From: an uncultured Peptococcaceae bacterium
Lineage (GTDB): Bacteria > Bacillota > Desulfotomaculia > Desulfotomaculales > Desulfallaceae
Assembly: GCA_913064925.1 (NCBI GenBank)
Contig: CAJYBN010000017.1
Span: forward strand, 1-22,413
Length of the DNA: 22,413 bases
Direction: 5' to 3'
Shown here: in pieces, positions 15,507 to 22,397 of the stretch
Numbering within the stretch: position 1 is the stretch's first letter
How the letters are laid out: every line of letters starts with the position of its first letter
The notes under the pieces: model-generated
Databases searched by the model: none
The model's input: only the letters and a program-made list of their open reading frames with translations
What the model was told of the DNA's origin: nothing
Program-made: the position numbers and the translations under genes

Positions 15507-15935
15507 ATGTATAACAAGATTCTGGTGCCGGTTGACGGTTCCAAAAGCTCGCAAAAAACCATCGCCCACGCCGCCGAAATCGCGTCCAAGCTGGGAGCCG
15601 AGGTCACATTGCTGCACGTTATTCCCCCGCTGCCGTCCGCCATCCAGGGCCGCGGCTATGCCAGCAGCATAGTGGAGGAAATCCAAAAGCATGGCAGCGA
15701 ATTGCTGGAACAAACCAAGCAGGAATTTATGGAATTCAACTCCGGCGTAGCGGTGAACACGGAAATGGTTTACGGCGACCCGGCGGCGGAGATTTTGCAA
15801 AAAGCTAAGAATGGCGGCTATGATATTATCATCATCGGCAGCCGGGGGTTGAACGAGCTGGCCGGCTTCATTATGGGCAGTGTAAGCAAGCGCGTGGTCC
15901 GCCACGCGCCGTGCCCGGTGCTGGTGGTACGGTAA
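15507..15935 (+). CDS. UspA-family universal stress protein, ATP-binding type
   Basis: Single-domain universal stress protein of 142 residues, the normal family length. It begins MYNKILVPVDGSKSS with the conserved Asp of the nucleotide site and ends with IIIGSRGLNELAGFIMGSVS followed by RHAPCPVLVVR. This is the G-2x-G-9x-G-S pattern of the ATP-binding subclass. ATG 15507 follows GGGAGG (15491-15496) with a rather long spacing of ten. The gene has its own promoter and a terminator after it, so it is monocistronic. The Crp/Fnr-type palindrome at the promoter suggests control by oxygen, redox or metabolic state. Physiological role unknown; cytoplasmic. Confidence 0.94.
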   Translation: MYNKILVPVDGSKSSQKTIAHAAEIASKLGAEVTLLHVIPPLPSAIQGRGYASSIVEEIQKHGSELLEQTKQEFMEFNSGVAVNTEMVYGDPAAEILQKAKNGGYDIIIIGSRGLNELAGFIMGSVSKRVVRHAPCPVLVVR

Positions 15936-15991
15936 GCAATTGACTAAATATGGAAATAATTAATCTATGGCGTAACGACGCATAAAGCTTC

Positions 15992-16011
15992 GCCCCTTAG
16001 GGGGCATTTTT
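15992..16011 (+). terminator. Rho-independent terminator after uspA
   Basis: GCCCC (15992-15996), loop TTAG and GGGGC (16001-16005) are followed by ATTTTTA. It closes the accessory region before ftsQ. Confidence 0.8.
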
Positions 16012-16034
16012 ACTTTCCCGGTACTTGTTTTTGC

Positions 16035-16064
16035 TTGGACAAGAACAGCAGTGTGTTCTATAAT
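16035..16064 (+). promoter_or_regulatory. Candidate promoter of the ftsQ-ftsA unit with a dyad in the spacer
   Basis: TTGGAC (16035-16040), 18 bases, TATAAT (16059-16064). The spacer holds the perfect dyad AGAACA-N6-TGTTCT (16042-16059). The geometry does not fit the Firmicute LexA box (GAAC-N4-GTTC). These bases also lie inside a possible small reading frame (16035-16175); if that frame is translated from its first codon, this promoter cannot be the one that drives it. Confidence 0.5.
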
Positions 16065-16175
16065 GGGAGTAGGTTTTACAAGCGTAACAAAAAGTTTTAC
16101 ATTGGCGATATTGATAAAGGCACAGTCCAGGTTAAGTTTTATGAGCGCAACAAAAAAAGCGAGCGGTGGAGATGA
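16035..16175 (+). CDS. Possible 46-residue Lys/Arg/Tyr-rich small protein upstream of ftsQ
   Basis: A frame opening at TTG 16035 (MDKNSSVFYNGSRFYKRNKK...) ends in KFYERNKKSERWR with its TGA at 16173-16175. The TGA overlaps the ftsQ ATG (16172-16174) as ATGA, a typical coupled junction. The frame contains an internal repeat, FYKRNKK and FYERNKK. At the DNA level the two copies (from 16074 and 16137) differ at four bases across seven codons, three of them silent third positions, which is what coding selection would leave. Against it: no Shine-Dalgarno before TTG 16035 or GTG 16053, and the start region coincides with a good promoter. It may instead be the remnant of a longer gene. I recognise no family. 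Confidence 0.35.
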   Translation: MDKNSSVFYNGSRFYKRNKKFYIGDIDKGTVQVKFYERNKKSERWR

Positions 16176-16891
16176 ACAGGAAGAGGAAATTTATCTTCTG
16201 GCAGAGCTTTTTTTTTATTTTCATCGTGCTGTTGGCCGTATATATTTTGTTTAAATCACCCGTTTTCAACATCACCAACATTATCGTGCGGGGGAACATG
16301 TCTTTAACTGCAGCCGAAATTATCCGCGTTTCGGGCATTGTGTCCGGTGCCAACATTTTTCAGGTCAACTTAAAAGAAGCCGCCGCCAGAATTCATACGC
16401 TGCCCCTGGTGAAGGAAGCCAAACTGGACAGGGAGTTACCGGGCACGGTGGTAATCCAAGTGCGAGAGCGCCGCCCGGTAGCCATGGTGGTGGCCCAAGG
16501 GCAATTCGTGGAAGTGGACGAAGCCGGTTATTACCTGTGCCGGGGCAGCGCGGCCGCCACGGGGCTGCCCGTTATCACCGGCATGGAGGTGGAAGCAGCG
16601 GGACCGGGGCGCCTGGTAAAGGGCCCCGGGTTGGATACCGCCCTGCGGGTGGTGGGCGATTTGCCCCGGGAACTGCGGGACAGGCTCTCGGAGGTGCACT
16701 TGGGGAATGACGGCCGGGTGGTCCTGTACACCCTTGAGGGGGTAGAGTGCCGCCTCGGCTTGCCCGAACAGGTGGCCCTCAAGGGGAACTACTTTTTGCA
16801 GGTACTAAACGAATTGCAGGAAAAGGGTAAAAATATCGAGTACGTCGACTTTTCCATCGTTAGTTCGCCGGTGGTAAAATACAGCGATTAA
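16172..16891 (+). CDS. ftsQ: FtsQ/DivIB cell-division protein
   Basis: Bitopic membrane protein of the divisome that works with FtsL/DivIC and FtsB to control septal synthesis by FtsW and its transpeptidase. It has 239 residues: a short basic N-terminus (MNRKRKF), one membrane segment (about 7-27), a POTRA domain (FNITNIIVRGNMSLTAAEII...LPLVKEAKLDRELPGTVVIQV) and the FtsQ beta domain (RRPVAMVVAQGQFVEVDEAGYYL, ending EYVDFSIVSSPVVKYSD). The start is ATG 16172 or GTG 16166; neither has a well-spaced ribosome site, and the ATGA overlap with the upstream frame favours 16172. It resumes the dcw order that was interrupted after murA. Confidence 0.92.
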   Translation: MNRKRKFIFWQSFFFIFIVLLAVYILFKSPVFNITNIIVRGNMSLTAAEIIRVSGIVSGANIFQVNLKEAAARIHTLPLVKEAKLDRELPGTVVIQVRERRPVAMVVAQGQFVEVDEAGYYLCRGSAAATGLPVITGMEVEAAGPGRLVKGPGLDTALRVVGDLPRELRDRLSEVHLGNDGRVVLYTLEGVECRLGLPEQVALKGNYFLQVLNELQEKGKNIEYVDFSIVSSPVVKYSD

Positions 16892-16914
16892 GGCGCATAA
16901 TTGGGGGAGCAGGC

Positions 16915-17622
16915 ATGAAGACAAGGTCCTATTATTGGATTTTGCTGCTGGTGGGGCTGGTGATGGGCGTCATCCTGGCGGTCCAGTTCAGAGTTACCGG
17001 GGAGATAACCAACCAAGACGCGCCGCCCCTGGAGAGGCCCATTGCCCTGTCCCAGGAGCTGGCCAAAGCCCGGCAGGAAAGGGACAATTTGCAACAAATG
17101 GTATATAACTTGCGGGAGCGCCTGGATAAGGCAGTGGCAGGCCCGGAACTGGCCAGGTTAAAGGAGGAGTTGGACCGGGCCCGCGTTAAGGCGGGTTTGA
17201 CCGAGATGCAGGGGCCGGGGATCCAGGTTATGCTGAACGACAGCAGCGAGGTGCTGCAGCCCGGCCAGGATCCCAATCTTTACGTTCTGCATGACGAGGA
17301 TGTCCTCAACATATTAAACGAGTTGAAGGCGGCGGGCGCGAAAGCCATCGACATCAACGGTGAGCGGGTCATTTCCAACACCGAGGTGCGCTGTATCGGG
17401 CCGACCATCCTGGTCAACAAGAACCGGCGCCTCAGCCCGCCCTTCGTTATAACAGCTCTGGGAGATCCGGACACGCTGGCCAACTCGCTGCAAATGAAGG
17501 GCGGGGTGATAGACCAACTGCAGTTTTGGAACATCCAGGTGGATGTGAAGAAAATGGACAAAGTAGTTATACCGGCATACAAGGGCGGTCTAGTGTTCAA
17601 CTTCGCCAAGCCGAAAAAATAG
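16915..17622 (+). CDS. DUF881 (YlxW-like) membrane-anchored protein
   Basis: One of two adjacent DUF881 proteins found between divIB and sbp in many Gram-positives. It has 235 residues: one N-terminal membrane segment (about 7-24), a predicted coiled coil (about 45-92, ELAKARQERDNLQQM...LARLKEELDRARVKAG) and an extracytoplasmic DUF881 domain (GPGIQVMLND, VLNILNELKAAGAKAIDINGERV, GPTILVNKN, and LGDPDTLANSLQMKGG). The start ATG follows GGGGGAG five bases upstream, 24 bp after ftsQ. The biochemical role of the family is not established; the context suggests envelope growth or division. Confidence 0.92.
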   Translation: MKTRSYYWILLLVGLVMGVILAVQFRVTGEITNQDAPPLERPIALSQELAKARQERDNLQQMVYNLRERLDKAVAGPELARLKEELDRARVKAGLTEMQGPGIQVMLNDSSEVLQPGQDPNLYVLHDEDVLNILNELKAAGAKAIDINGERVISNTEVRCIGPTILVNKNRRLSPPFVITALGDPDTLANSLQMKGGVIDQLQFWNIQVDVKKMDKVVIPAYKGGLVFNFAKPKK

Positions 17623-17642
17623 TCGGGAAGGAAGAGCGGCCG

Positions 17643-18326
17643 ATGTCCGAAAGAACTACCTTGTATATGTCCATATTGCTGGTTGCCGTTATGCTGGGTC
17701 TGATACTGGCCGTGCAGTTTCGCGCCGCCAACCGGCCCGCCAACACCATAGCCACGGACCGGGCCAAGGAATTGATCGCCGAGTTAAAAAAGGTCAACCA
17801 GGAAAAGGAGAACCTGCGCAAGGAAATAAACGACTTAACCTTGAAGCTGGAGCAGGTTAACCGGGGCAAGAGCGAGGCCATCAAGGCCCTGCAAAACGAG
17901 CTGGAGAAGGTGCGCATGCTGGCCGGGTTGGTTACGGTCAGCGGTCCGGGTGTGGAGGTGGTGCTGGATAACCCCAAGAATGGGGAGGGCATTATGACTT
18001 CCGGCATGTTCATCGTCCGGGATGAGGATCTCCTGAAAGTGGTCAACGAGCTGTGGGGCAGCGGGGCAGAGGCCATCGCCATCAACGGGCAGAGGATCAT
18101 CGCCACCACGGAAATCAGAATGGCAGGCCCCTTCATCAACATCAACACCACCCGGGTGGTACCTCCTTACCAGGTTTTAGCCGTAGGAAACCCCGATGCC
18201 CTGGCCAATAACCTGGAACTACCCGGCGGGCTGGTGGAGTACTTGCGCGACCTGGGAATCGAAGTGACCGTGCAGAAACACGAGGACCTGACCATTCCGG
18301 CTTATGCCGAAGGCAAACCCTCATAA
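17643..18326 (+). CDS. DUF881 (YlxX-like) membrane-anchored protein, second copy
   Basis: Paralogue of the preceding gene with the same layout: membrane segment (about 7-25), heptad-rich coiled coil (about 42-92, LIAELKKVNQEKENLRKEIN onward) and DUF881 domain (SGPGVEVVLDN, LLKVVNELWGSGAEAIAINGQRI, GPFININTTRVVPPYQVLAVG). The length is 227 residues. The frame is open further upstream into the previous gene, but ATG 17643 with GGAAGGAAGAG about six to eight bases before it is the clear start; the upstream residues do not look like this family. The junction with the first copy is 20 bp. The shared domain suggests an old tandem duplication and perhaps a hetero-oligomer through the coiled coils (inference). 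Confidence 0.92.
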   Translation: MSERTTLYMSILLVAVMLGLILAVQFRAANRPANTIATDRAKELIAELKKVNQEKENLRKEINDLTLKLEQVNRGKSEAIKALQNELEKVRMLAGLVTVSGPGVEVVLDNPKNGEGIMTSGMFIVRDEDLLKVVNELWGSGAEAIAINGQRIIATTEIRMAGPFININTTRVVPPYQVLAVGNPDALANNLELPGGLVEYLRDLGIEVTVQKHEDLTIPAYAEGKPS

Positions 18327-18353
18327 CAAAAAGGGAGCAGGTGGCTGGTAAAT

Positions 18354-18704
18354 ATGTGGATGGGTATCATTTTAGCTGTGGTGGGCCTGGGAATAGGCTT
18401 GTTGATTGGTTTTAACATCCCGGTGATTTTACCGCAAGATTACGCCAAGTACATGTCTGTGGCGACCCTGGCGGCGCTGGATTCGGTTTTCGGGGGTATC
18501 CGGGCCGCCATCGAGGACAAGTTTGATCACGGCATCTTTGTGTCCGGATTTTTTAGCAACGCGCTGTTGGCAGCCATCCTAACCTATATTGGGGACCGGC
18601 TGGGTATTGACCTGTACCTGGCGGCAGTGGTCGCCTTCGGCGTGCGCCTGTTCCAGAACCTGGCCATTATCCGGCGGCACATCCTAAAAAATAATACCAA
18701 ATAA
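18354..18704 (+). CDS. sbp: Small basic protein Sbp (DUF1290), membrane
   Basis: Small integral membrane protein of 116 residues from the family found just before ftsA in Firmicutes and Actinobacteria. Visible features are an N-terminal membrane segment (MGIILAVVGLGIGLLIGFNIPVI), the family-defining stretch YMSVATLAALDSVFGGIRAAIEDKFD, two further hydrophobic segments, and a basic end (RRHILKNNTK). The function is not known. Conserved linkage with ftsA/ftsZ and the DUF881 genes suggests an envelope or division role. ATG 18354 follows a purine-rich GGGAGCAGGTGG. Confidence 0.93.
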   Translation: MWMGIILAVVGLGIGLLIGFNIPVILPQDYAKYMSVATLAALDSVFGGIRAAIEDKFDHGIFVSGFFSNALLAAILTYIGDRLGIDLYLAAVVAFGVRLFQNLAIIRRHILKNNTK

Positions 18705-18769
18705 AAAGGGAATTTATAGCGCATGTTGAATTTTACCATTTAAGTAAAGCATGGTGGGAGGAAGCCTGC

Positions 18770-19975
18770 TTGGCTGCGACGGAAAAGGACATAGTGGTTG
18801 GTCTTGACCTTGGTTCGGCCGGCATAACCGTGGCCGTCCTGCGCGGGGGCCCGCTGAGCAAACGGGAAGTGCTGGGAGTAGGTTTTAGCCCATCTATCGG
18901 CATAGATAAGGGGGAAATTATCAATACGGATGATGCCGTGGGCTCTTTGCAAAGGGCCGTGGCCGATGCCGAGCTGGCAGCGGGGGTTGATATTTCCTAC
19001 GTTTACGCCAGTGCCGACGTACCGGGGATGCAATTGCGGTGCGCCAGCGCCCAGTTCAAGGCTGGCGGCGGGCGGGACATCAGCCGGTGGAAGCCGCAGG
19101 AGATATACCGTGAGCTGTACCGGCAGGTTTTGCTGCCCGACTATTCAGTTGTGCAGCTAACCGGAATCCGTTATTACATAGACGGCGAGCCCGTCAAGGC
19201 GCCCGCCGCCGCCCGCCCGGGCAATAGCCTGCTGGTGGAAGCCTTGGTGATCATGGCTCCTACCCGTTCGGTGGAGGAAAAGCAGAAATGCCTGCGCCAA
19301 GCGGGGTTGAAAGTGAAGCAAGCTGTGGCCGGGCCGCTGGCCGTGGCCGAGGCGGTCTTGAGCGGCATGGAGCGGGAATTGGGCGTGGTGTGCGTGGATA
19401 TTGGGGCGGCCCTGACCAAAGTAGCTTATCTGAACCGCGGGTTGGTGGTGGACATGGGTATTTTTCCCGTAGGGGGCGACCACATCACTGCCGACCTGGC
19501 GGTAGGCCTGCGCACCACTTTGGAAGATGCCGAAGCTGTAAAAAGTAAATACGGCTTGAGCCGGGTTGACGGTCATATAAAAGTACAGGCCATGTCGGGG
19601 GCGGGACATACCGTACCCGGTGACCTGGTCTACACCGTGGTTCAGGCCAGGGTGCAGGAAATACTGGAATTCATCAAAGGTTTTATAGACAGCCTGCATA
19701 TAGACAATTCTTTACCCGGCGGGATAGTCATCACGGGAGGAGGTGCGATGTTACCCGGCCTGCCGGAATTGGCGGGGGATTACCTGGCCATGCCGGTGCG
19801 CGTGGGCAGCAGCTGTTTGCTGCCGGAAAGCGTGCCGGAAGACGAAGTGTACCGCTATACCACCGCTGTGGGGCTGGCGCTTTGGGGAGCCAGACAGGGG
19901 ACTGCGGTACGCGGAGCGAGGTGGGGTGCGGAAAGCAGCATTTTGAACCGCATTCGCAGCTGGCTGTCTTTATGA
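18770..19975 (+). CDS. ftsA: FtsA, actin-like membrane tether of the Z-ring
   Basis: Actin-fold ATPase that polymerises at midcell and links FtsZ to the membrane. The 401 residues show phosphate-1 loop VVGLDLGSAGITVAV (9-23), an SHS2/1C-region substituting for actin domain 1B, phosphate-2 CVDIGAALTKVAY, the adenosine motif VITGGGAMLPGL, and a C-terminal amphipathic helix (NRIRSWLSL) that would bind the membrane. TTG 18770 has GGGAGGAAG immediately upstream with suitable spacing. The gene is slightly shorter than many FtsA proteins, and nothing essential seems missing. The stop codon falls in a 14-bp tandem duplication. ftsZ follows after 72 bp. Confidence 0.95.
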   Translation: MAATEKDIVVGLDLGSAGITVAVLRGGPLSKREVLGVGFSPSIGIDKGEIINTDDAVGSLQRAVADAELAAGVDISYVYASADVPGMQLRCASAQFKAGGGRDISRWKPQEIYRELYRQVLLPDYSVVQLTGIRYYIDGEPVKAPAAARPGNSLLVEALVIMAPTRSVEEKQKCLRQAGLKVKQAVAGPLAVAEAVLSGMERELGVVCVDIGAALTKVAYLNRGLVVDMGIFPVGGDHITADLAVGLRTTLEDAEAVKSKYGLSRVDGHIKVQAMSGAGHTVPGDLVYTVVQARVQEILEFIKGFIDSLHIDNSLPGGIVITGGGAMLPGLPELAGDYLAMPVRVGSSCLLPESVPEDEVYRYTTAVGLALWGARQGTAVRGARWGAESSILNRIRSWLSL

Positions 19976-19998
19976 TAAAATTTGTATGATAAAATTTG
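19971..19998 (+). repeat. 14-bp tandem duplication between ftsA and ftsZ
   Basis: TATGATAAAATTTG occurs twice head to tail (19971-19984 and 19985-19998). The first copy contains the ftsA stop (19973-19975). A second, out-of-use stop-like copy follows. It looks like a slippage duplication. Confidence 0.85.
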
Positions 19999-20009
19999 TA
20001 TATTATACT
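19982..20009 (+). promoter_or_regulatory. Possible promoter of ftsZ
   Basis: TTGTAT (19982-19987), 16 bases and TATACT (20004-20009) are a fair sigma-A match in the AT-rich ftsA-ftsZ gap. The -35 arises from the tandem duplication. Extra ftsZ promoters are common, but this one is tentative. Confidence 0.35.
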
Positions 20010-20047
20010 TTTTTGCAAATTTTTGATCCCCGAAAAGGAGGATATAG

Positions 20048-21109
20048 ATGCTAGACTTTGAATTTGACCTGGACCAGTACGCCAACATCAAGGTAATTGG
20101 GGTGGGCGGCGGCGGCAACAATGCCGTCAACCGTATGATTAACGCCGGCCTCAAAGGGGTAGAATTTATCGCTATAAATACCGATGTCCAGGCTTTGCAA
20201 ATGGCCCTGGCCAACAACAAAATACAGATCGGCGCCAAGCTGACCAAGGGTTTGGGCGCCGGCGCCAATCCTGACATCGGGCAGAAAGCGGCGGAGGAAA
20301 GCAGGGATGATATCGAGCAGGCCTTTCGGGGTGCTGATATGGTTTTCGTTACCGCCGGTATGGGCGGCGGTACGGGTACCGGTGCGGCGCCGGTGGTGGC
20401 CGAAGTGGCCAAGGAAATTGGTGCGCTCACGGTGGGGGTGGTCACCAAGCCTTTTACCTTCGAGGGTAAAAAGCGCATGCACCAGGCTGAAGTGGGTATT
20501 GAAAACTTGAAAGGTAAAGTGGACACCCTAATCACCATACCCAACGACAGGCTGCTGCAGGTGGTGGAAAAAAACACCTCTATCATTGAAGCCTTTCGCA
20601 TCGCCGACGACGTGCTGCGGCAGGGCGTGCAGGGCATTTCGGACTTGATCGCCGTACCGGGACTGATCAACCTGGACTTTGCTGACGTTAAAACCATCAT
20701 GAAGGATGCCGGTTCCGCCTTGATGGGTATCGGCATAGCCAGCGGCGAAAACAGGGCGGTGGAAGCGGCCCAGGCCGCCATTTCCAGCCCGCTGCTGGAA
20801 ACTTCCATCGAGGGGGCGCGGGGCGTGCTGCTGAACATTACCGGCGGCAACTCCCTGGGGCTTTTCGAGGTAAACGAAGCTGCGGAAATCATCGCTCAGG
20901 CCGCCGACCCCGAGGCCAACATCATCTTCGGGGCGGTCATAGACGAGCGCATGGAGGATGAAGTCAGGGTGACGGTGATAGCCACCGGGTTTGACCACAA
21001 GCAGTACGCCAAGTCGCAAAAACAAAAGAAAACCGGCGAGGGCGTGGAAGTGAAACCTTTTTCGCCCCACGATGAACTGGATATTCCCGCTTTCCTGCGG
21101 CGCAGGTAA
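20048..21109 (+). CDS. ftsZ: FtsZ, tubulin-like division GTPase
   Basis: GTPase that assembles the cytokinetic Z-ring. The 353 residues contain IGVGGGGNNAVNRM (17-30), the tubulin signature GGGTGTG (106-112), the T7 loop NLDFAD (207-212) whose aspartates complete the GTPase site of the next subunit, and the conserved C-terminal peptide LDIPAFLRRR that binds FtsA and other tethers. The linker between the core and this peptide is short (about 30 residues, KQYAKSQKQKK...). ATG 20048 follows AAAAGGAGG with ideal spacing, the strongest ribosome site in this half, fitting the need for high FtsZ levels. It is the last gene before a terminator. Confidence 0.98.
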   Translation: MLDFEFDLDQYANIKVIGVGGGGNNAVNRMINAGLKGVEFIAINTDVQALQMALANNKIQIGAKLTKGLGAGANPDIGQKAAEESRDDIEQAFRGADMVFVTAGMGGGTGTGAAPVVAEVAKEIGALTVGVVTKPFTFEGKKRMHQAEVGIENLKGKVDTLITIPNDRLLQVVEKNTSIIEAFRIADDVLRQGVQGISDLIAVPGLINLDFADVKTIMKDAGSALMGIGIASGENRAVEAAQAAISSPLLETSIEGARGVLLNITGGNSLGLFEVNEAAEIIAQAADPEANIIFGAVIDERMEDEVRVTVIATGFDHKQYAKSQKQKKTGEGVEVKPFSPHDELDIPAFLRRR

Positions 21110-21111
21110 AT

Positions 21112-21118
21112 TGTCGAA
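21112..21118 (+). promoter_or_regulatory. Spo0A box upstream of spoIIGA
   Basis: TGTCGAA is an exact match to the Spo0A recognition box. It lies three bases after the ftsZ stop and about 180 bp before spoIIGA. In Bacillus the spoIIG operon is activated by Spo0A~P. A possible -10 TATAAT lies at 21172-21177, within the loop of the ftsZ terminator. No good -35 is seen at 17-22 bases, as expected for a Spo0A-dependent promoter. Confidence 0.55.
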
Positions 21119-21159
21119 GGGAACTGCCCGGCAGCAGACAATTAATAACAAAATTTACC

Positions 21160-21194
21160 AGCCACGGCATGTATAATGTAGCCGGGGCTTTTTT
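21160..21194 (+). terminator. Rho-independent terminator after ftsZ
   Basis: AGCCACGGC (21160-21168) pairs with GCCGGGGCT (21181-21189) apart from one A-G mismatch; the 12-base loop is followed by a T-run to 21194. It separates the division genes from the spoIIG operon. Confidence 0.85.
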
Positions 21195-21297
21195 ATTTGC
21201 CGTTGCGGCCGCCCGGCAAACAATAGACATAAACACAAGGTGCGGTCCATAACATGGTAACAGAGGATTTTTGTCCTTGTTGCCGGGGGGGATGGCG

Positions 21298-22224
21298 ATG
21301 CCGTCATATGTGGTATACGTTGACCAGGTGTTCGTGGGCAGCCTGGTGATGAACCTGGCTATCTTGTGGGTAACGGCCAAGCTGGGCAGGGCGGTCTACA
21401 ACAGGTGGCGCCTGCTGGCGGGTGCCATACTGGGCGCCCTGTACTCGCTGTTCATATTCATTCCTTCTTTAGACAATTACCTGGCCCCCGGTTACAAATT
21501 CCTGGTTTCGGTGTTGATGGTGTTCGCAGCTTTCCTGCCCGGTCCACCCAAGAAAATGTTCGTGCTGTTGGCTTATTTTTATTTGACTACGTTTGCGCTG
21601 GGCGGCACGGTGCAGGGAATCATCAATTTTCTGCACCGCCATTATTCCGGCGACGTGGCGGCGGGCGTCATGCAGGCGGTGGACGCCTACCTGTGGTACG
21701 GGATTTTGCTGGCGCTGGTTCTTTTCTGGGGCCTGGGGCGGGTCGTGCCGGCCCGGTTGAAAAAGAGGCTGCTGCTGCCGCTGCTGCGGGCCGACCTGGC
21801 GGTATGCTTGGGCGGGCGCAGGACTCACATGGCGGCTATGCTGGACACCGGCAACAACCTCACCGACCCGTTCACCGGCGATCCGGTGGTGGTGGCCGAA
21901 TATGATGCCCTGCAGGACATTCTGCCCGAAGAATTGCACAGGGCGGTGGCAAAATACGGGCCGGAAGACGGGGCCGCCGTCCTGGCCGAACTGGGGGAGG
22001 GCATCCGGCAGTGGCATTTTCGCTTGATACCCTACAGCTCCGTGGGCCGGGAAAGGGGCTGGCTGGTGGGTTTTCGTCCCGATTATATAGAACTGACACA
22101 GGGCGGCAGCATGTTCAGGACCAAGGAGGCGGTGATAGCCCTTTATCACGGCCGCCTGCAGGCGGATAGCCCCTGCCGGGCCCTTTTCCCGCCCAGTCTG
22201 CTGGAAAACCGCATTGCTGCTTGA
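21298..22224 (+). CDS. spoIIGA: SpoIIGA, membrane aspartic protease that activates pro-SigE
   Basis: Sporulation protease that removes the pro-sequence of SigE in the mother cell after a signal from SpoIIR. It has 308 residues. The N-terminal half has about five membrane segments (VYVDQVFVGSLVMNLAILWV onward). The C-terminal protease domain carries MLDTGNNLTDPFTGDPVVV, where Asp183 matches the numbering of the B. subtilis active-site aspartate as I recall it, then LIPYSSVG and WLVGFRPDYIEL. ATG 21298 is preferred: GGGGGGG (21285-21291) is six bases upstream and the N-terminus then aligns with the family start. TTG 21271 and ATG 21292 are alternatives. sigE follows 69 bp later. Confidence 0.93.
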   Translation: MPSYVVYVDQVFVGSLVMNLAILWVTAKLGRAVYNRWRLLAGAILGALYSLFIFIPSLDNYLAPGYKFLVSVLMVFAAFLPGPPKKMFVLLAYFYLTTFALGGTVQGIINFLHRHYSGDVAAGVMQAVDAYLWYGILLALVLFWGLGRVVPARLKKRLLLPLLRADLAVCLGGRRTHMAAMLDTGNNLTDPFTGDPVVVAEYDALQDILPEELHRAVAKYGPEDGAAVLAELGEGIRQWHFRLIPYSSVGRERGWLVGFRPDYIELTQGGSMFRTKEAVIALYHGRLQADSPCRALFPPSLLENRIAA

Positions 22225-22293
22225 AACGCTGGCGCAGCCGGTGCTTGGGAGGGGGGTTGTTTTTACCCGACGCTAACACGGGGAGGGAGTGCG

Positions 22294-22397
22294 TTGAGGC
22301 GGTTTTGGAAGGCAAGGTTGAGACTGCGCCTGTGGACGCTAAAAATGATGGCCCGGCTGGGTATCAGGCCGGTGATACATTACGTGGGCAGCAGCGA
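22294..22397 (+). CDS. sigE: SigE, early mother-cell sporulation sigma factor (3' truncated by contig end)
   Basis: Start of pro-SigE, the mother-cell sigma factor of early sporulation, made inactive and processed by SpoIIGA. Only 35 codons are present, from TTG 22294 after GGGAGGGAG (22281-22289). The translation LRRFWKARLRLRLWTLKMMA...VIHYVGSSE has the basic, amphipathic pro-region seen in the family and the conserved Y-(V/I)-G-(S/G)-S-E processing-site region. In SigE proteins this is followed by ALPPPL, but here the sequence switches to adapter at 22398. The identity rests on this short match plus its position right after spoIIGA. Confidence 0.9.

Noticed and set aside
16042..16059. SOS (LexA) box at ftsQ
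   Set aside because: Arms GAAC and GTTC are eight bases apart, not four as in the Firmicute box.
17526..17642. Upstream extension of the second DUF881 gene
   Set aside because: The frame is open but overlaps the previous gene, and ATG 17643 has the ribosome site and the normal family N-terminus.
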